DNA of 22,973 nucleotides from an uncultured Candidatus Saccharibacteria bacterium (lineage in GTDB: Bacteria > Patescibacteriota > Saccharimonadia > Saccharimonadales > Saccharimonadaceae). Location of the stretch: positions 1-22,973 of the forward strand of contig CALIJB010000018.1 of assembly GCA_938017675.1 (NCBI GenBank), written 5' to 3'. Under the pieces are notes generated by a model. It was not told where the DNA came from and did not search any database. It worked only from the letters and a program-made list of their open reading frames with translations. Made by a program: the position numbers and the translations under genes. Positions within the stretch are counted from its first letter, which is position 1. Each line of letters starts with the position of its first letter. Positions 21,452-22,973 of this stretch are shown one piece after another.

Positions 21452-22973
21452 ATGAAATTCAAACACGGCACACGCCGCCGGGCGGCAGAATATGAGAAGG
21501 ACTGGGTGCAGCGCTGGAAGGATGACCAGACGTTCCAGAAGTCGGTGGCGCAGCGACCGGCGGATAATGCCTACGTCTTTTATGATGGGCCGCCGTTTAT
21601 CACCGGGGTACCGCATCATGGTACGTTACTGAGCTCAATCGTTAAGGATGCGGTGCCGCGCTACTGGACGATGAAAGGCAAGCGTGTGGAGCGCCGCTGG
21701 GGTTGGGACTGTCATGGCCTGCCGGCAGAGAACTTCGTCGAAAAGCAGATGAATATTATGGATCGGCGGCAGATTGTGACGAATAGCGACCAGTCAGCGC
21801 CTCTGGATAAGGACGGCAATCCTTTGCCGACTATCAGTCTGGAAAAATACATCACCAAGGCGCGCGAAAGTATGGTGGCGAACAGCGAGACGTGGCAGGG
21901 GGTGATCGACCGCATCGGCCGCTGGGTGGACTTTACTGGTGCCTACCGCACCATGGACAAGGACTTTATGGAGAGTGTCTGGTGGGCCTTTAAGCAGCTG
22001 TACGAAGCGGGCAAAATCTACGAAGGCGAAAAGGTGCTGATGTACGATACCAAGTTCGCTACCCCCGTTAGTAAGGCCGAAGTGACCATGGACAACGACG
22101 CCTACCAGACGGTGACCGACCCGAGTGTGTATGTGAAGTTTAAGCTAAAAGATAGTAAGACGAGTCACAAAATAGTATTAAATGAGCACTCAAAAGTCTT
22201 GTTTGTTTGCAATGCAAATGTTGTCCGTTCACAGATGGCGCAGGCTTTTTATAATCACTTCACCAAGACTCAGAATGCCGATTCGGCTGGCGTTAACGCA
22301 GAGAAGTATCCTACCGCTAAGATACCGACAGTTGCGGATTTTGATGCTCATCTCGTTGCTAAGAATCTTGATCCGCTGGCGTTTATTGACTTAATGCGAG
22401 AGAAAGGTATCGAAGTCGGAGCTAGCCAACGGACACAATTGACGAAGGATATGCTGTGCGACTACGACCTAGTTGTCAATATCGCTAATCGCAGCCAGAC
22501 ACCTGATTGGCTAAAGGGTGATAACGTTGTTTGGTGGAAAATTGAGGACCCTCATGCCGAAAGTCGAGAGCTGGCAGAATTGGCGTGCGACGAAATCGAA
22601 AAGCGAGTCAAGAAGCTAATTAGCGGTGAAGTGGTTGATGATGATATCGAAGGTGATGAGGATGTAAGTATGCTGGCCTGGACGACTACCCCATGGACAC
22701 TGCCGGCCAACCTGATGCTGGCCGTCAATCCCGAGATGACGTACTGCGAAGTGCTGGTCGATGGTGAGAAATTAATCATCGCCGAGGAGGCGCTGGAACG
22801 CACTTTGCAAGACGACAAGCACCAGCCGCTTGATTACGAAGTATTGCGCACCTTCCCAGGGAGCGAATTGGTGGGTAAGAAATACCAACCGCTCGATACA
22901 GGTTCGACTTGGCCAGAAAATGACAAGATTCACACCATTTACGCGGCGGATTTCGTCTCGCACGAGTCGGGTA
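21452..22973 (+). CDS. ileS: isoleucyl-tRNA synthetase, IleRS2-like, with internal phosphatase-like domain (3' end outside window)
   Basis: The frame is open from ATG 21452 (Shine-Dalgarno AAGGAGA) to the window end, 507 codons. The N-terminal region has FYDGPPFITGVPHHGTLLSS, where HHGT corresponds to the class I HIGH motif. It is followed by VKDAVPRYWTMKGKRVERRWGWDCHGLPAE, which is closest to the eukaryote-like IleRS2 group. CP1 editing-domain sequence follows (DPSVYVKFKLKD, then LAWTTTPWTLPANLMLAVNPE with the Thr-rich editing motif). Between these two, at residues ~235-405, sits an extra ~170-residue block with an LMW-phosphatase-like domain. KMSKS and the anticodon domain lie outside the window. 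The gene is controlled by the upstream T-box and charges tRNA-Ile. I translated the whole stretch by eye and found no stop or frameshift. Confidence 0.95.
   Translation, partial: MKFKHGTRRRAAEYEKDWVQRWKDDQTFQKSVAQRPADNAYVFYDGPPFITGVPHHGTLLSSIVKDAVPRYWTMKGKRVERRWGWDCHGLPAENFVEKQMNIMDRRQIVTNSDQSAPLDKDGNPLPTISLEKYITKARESMVANSETWQGVIDRIGRWVDFTGAYRTMDKDFMESVWWAFKQLYEAGKIYEGEKVLMYDTKFATPVSKAEVTMDNDAYQTVTDPSVYVKFKLKDSKTSHKIVLNEHSKVLFVCNANVVRSQMAQAFYNHFTKTQNADSAGVNAEKYPTAKIPTVADFDAHLVAKNLDPLAFIDLMREKGIEVGASQRTQLTKDMLCDYDLVVNIANRSQTPDWLKGDNVVWWKIEDPHAESRELAELACDEIEKRVKKLISGEVVDDDIEGDEDVSMLAWTTTPWTLPANLMLAVNPEMTYCEVLVDGEKLIIAEEALERTLQDDKHQPLDYEVLRTFPGSELVGKKYQPLDTGSTWPENDKIHTIYAADFVSHESG
22184..22621 (+). 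other. LMW protein-tyrosine-phosphatase/arsenate-reductase-like domain inside IleRS
   Basis: Residues ~245-390 of the synthetase read as a complete low-molecular-weight phosphatase fold. The first strand and P-loop are VLFVCNANVVRSQMAQAF, with the CX5R(S) signature Cys253-Arg259. NADSAGVNAEKYP is typical after the first helix. YDLVVNIANRSQ matches the strand and loop before the acid loop, and VVWWKIEDPHAES carries the expected Asp-Pro (Asp366). All three catalytic residues are therefore present. The usual first Gly/Asn pattern of the P-loop (CxGNxxRS) is altered to CNANVVRS. Flanking linkers are Lys/Ser-rich before and Asp/Glu-rich after. The beginning of the block is visibly more A/T-rich than the surrounding synthetase. 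Confidence 0.85.

Overview
The window looks like a chromosomal segment of a Candidate Phyla Radiation bacterium, most likely a Candidatus Saccharibacteria (TM7) relative. This is inferred from gene content and order: two small paralogues starting MF-x-(I/L)-DD that resemble DUF5663, a compact rpsU-yqeY-adk-map-ftsA-ftsZ block, an nrdR-like gene directly after ftsZ, and large surface proteins with CPR-style domains. UGA is used as a stop (for example the winged-helix gene ending at 6929), which argues against the recoded Gracilibacteria/Absconditabacteria. No rRNA, tRNA, CRISPR array or transposase was seen.

Layout. 1-2357 (+): the 3' part of a gene with an 11-residue tandem repeat, then two small paralogues of unknown function. 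2420-5831 (-): priA-def-fmt (replication restart, peptide deformylase, Met-tRNA formyltransferase). 5881-6537 (+): a phosphoribosyltransferase-fold protein, transcribed divergently from priA. 6618-8563 (+): winged-helix protein and recJ. 8627-10614 (+): rpsU, yqeY, adk, map. 10648-14436 (+): ftsA, ftsZ, an NrdR-like ATP-cone protein without zinc cysteines, a thioredoxin-fold protein without CXXC, and a VKOR-family disulfide-forming membrane protein. 14522-19580 (+): a cell-surface locus with a seven-repeat RCC1 propeller carrying a WxL-like C-terminus, a protein with an LANTG sortase-type signal, a secreted WxL-like protein, and a membrane-anchored DUF916-like (WxL-interacting) protein. This resembles the csc/WxL loci of Gram-positive bacteria. 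19616-20299 (+): a LiaF-like envelope protein. 20378-22973 (+): a T-box leader whose predicted specifier is AUC (Ile), a GNAT acetyltransferase, a broken inositol-monophosphatase gene, and the start of an IleRS2-type isoleucyl-tRNA synthetase. The synthetase carries, in frame inside its editing domain, a complete-looking low-molecular-weight tyrosine-phosphatase/arsenate-reductase-like domain.

How the parts fit. The T-box would tie expression of the GNAT/ileS operon to uncharged tRNA-Ile. VKOR sits directly before a surface protein whose seven propeller blades each carry a cysteine pair, which suggests oxidative folding of exported proteins. Several operon heads have a -10 box only 6-10 nt before the ATG and no Shine-Dalgarno sequence, so leaderless or near-leaderless mRNAs are likely. 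Genes inside operons instead use Shine-Dalgarno sites or ATGA/TAATG overlaps.

The strongest candidates for something undescribed are the phosphatase domain inside IleRS, the WxL/LAXTG-like surface locus in a CPR-type genome, and the NrdR-like protein that has lost all four zinc ligands. All family assignments were made by reading motifs, without database searches.
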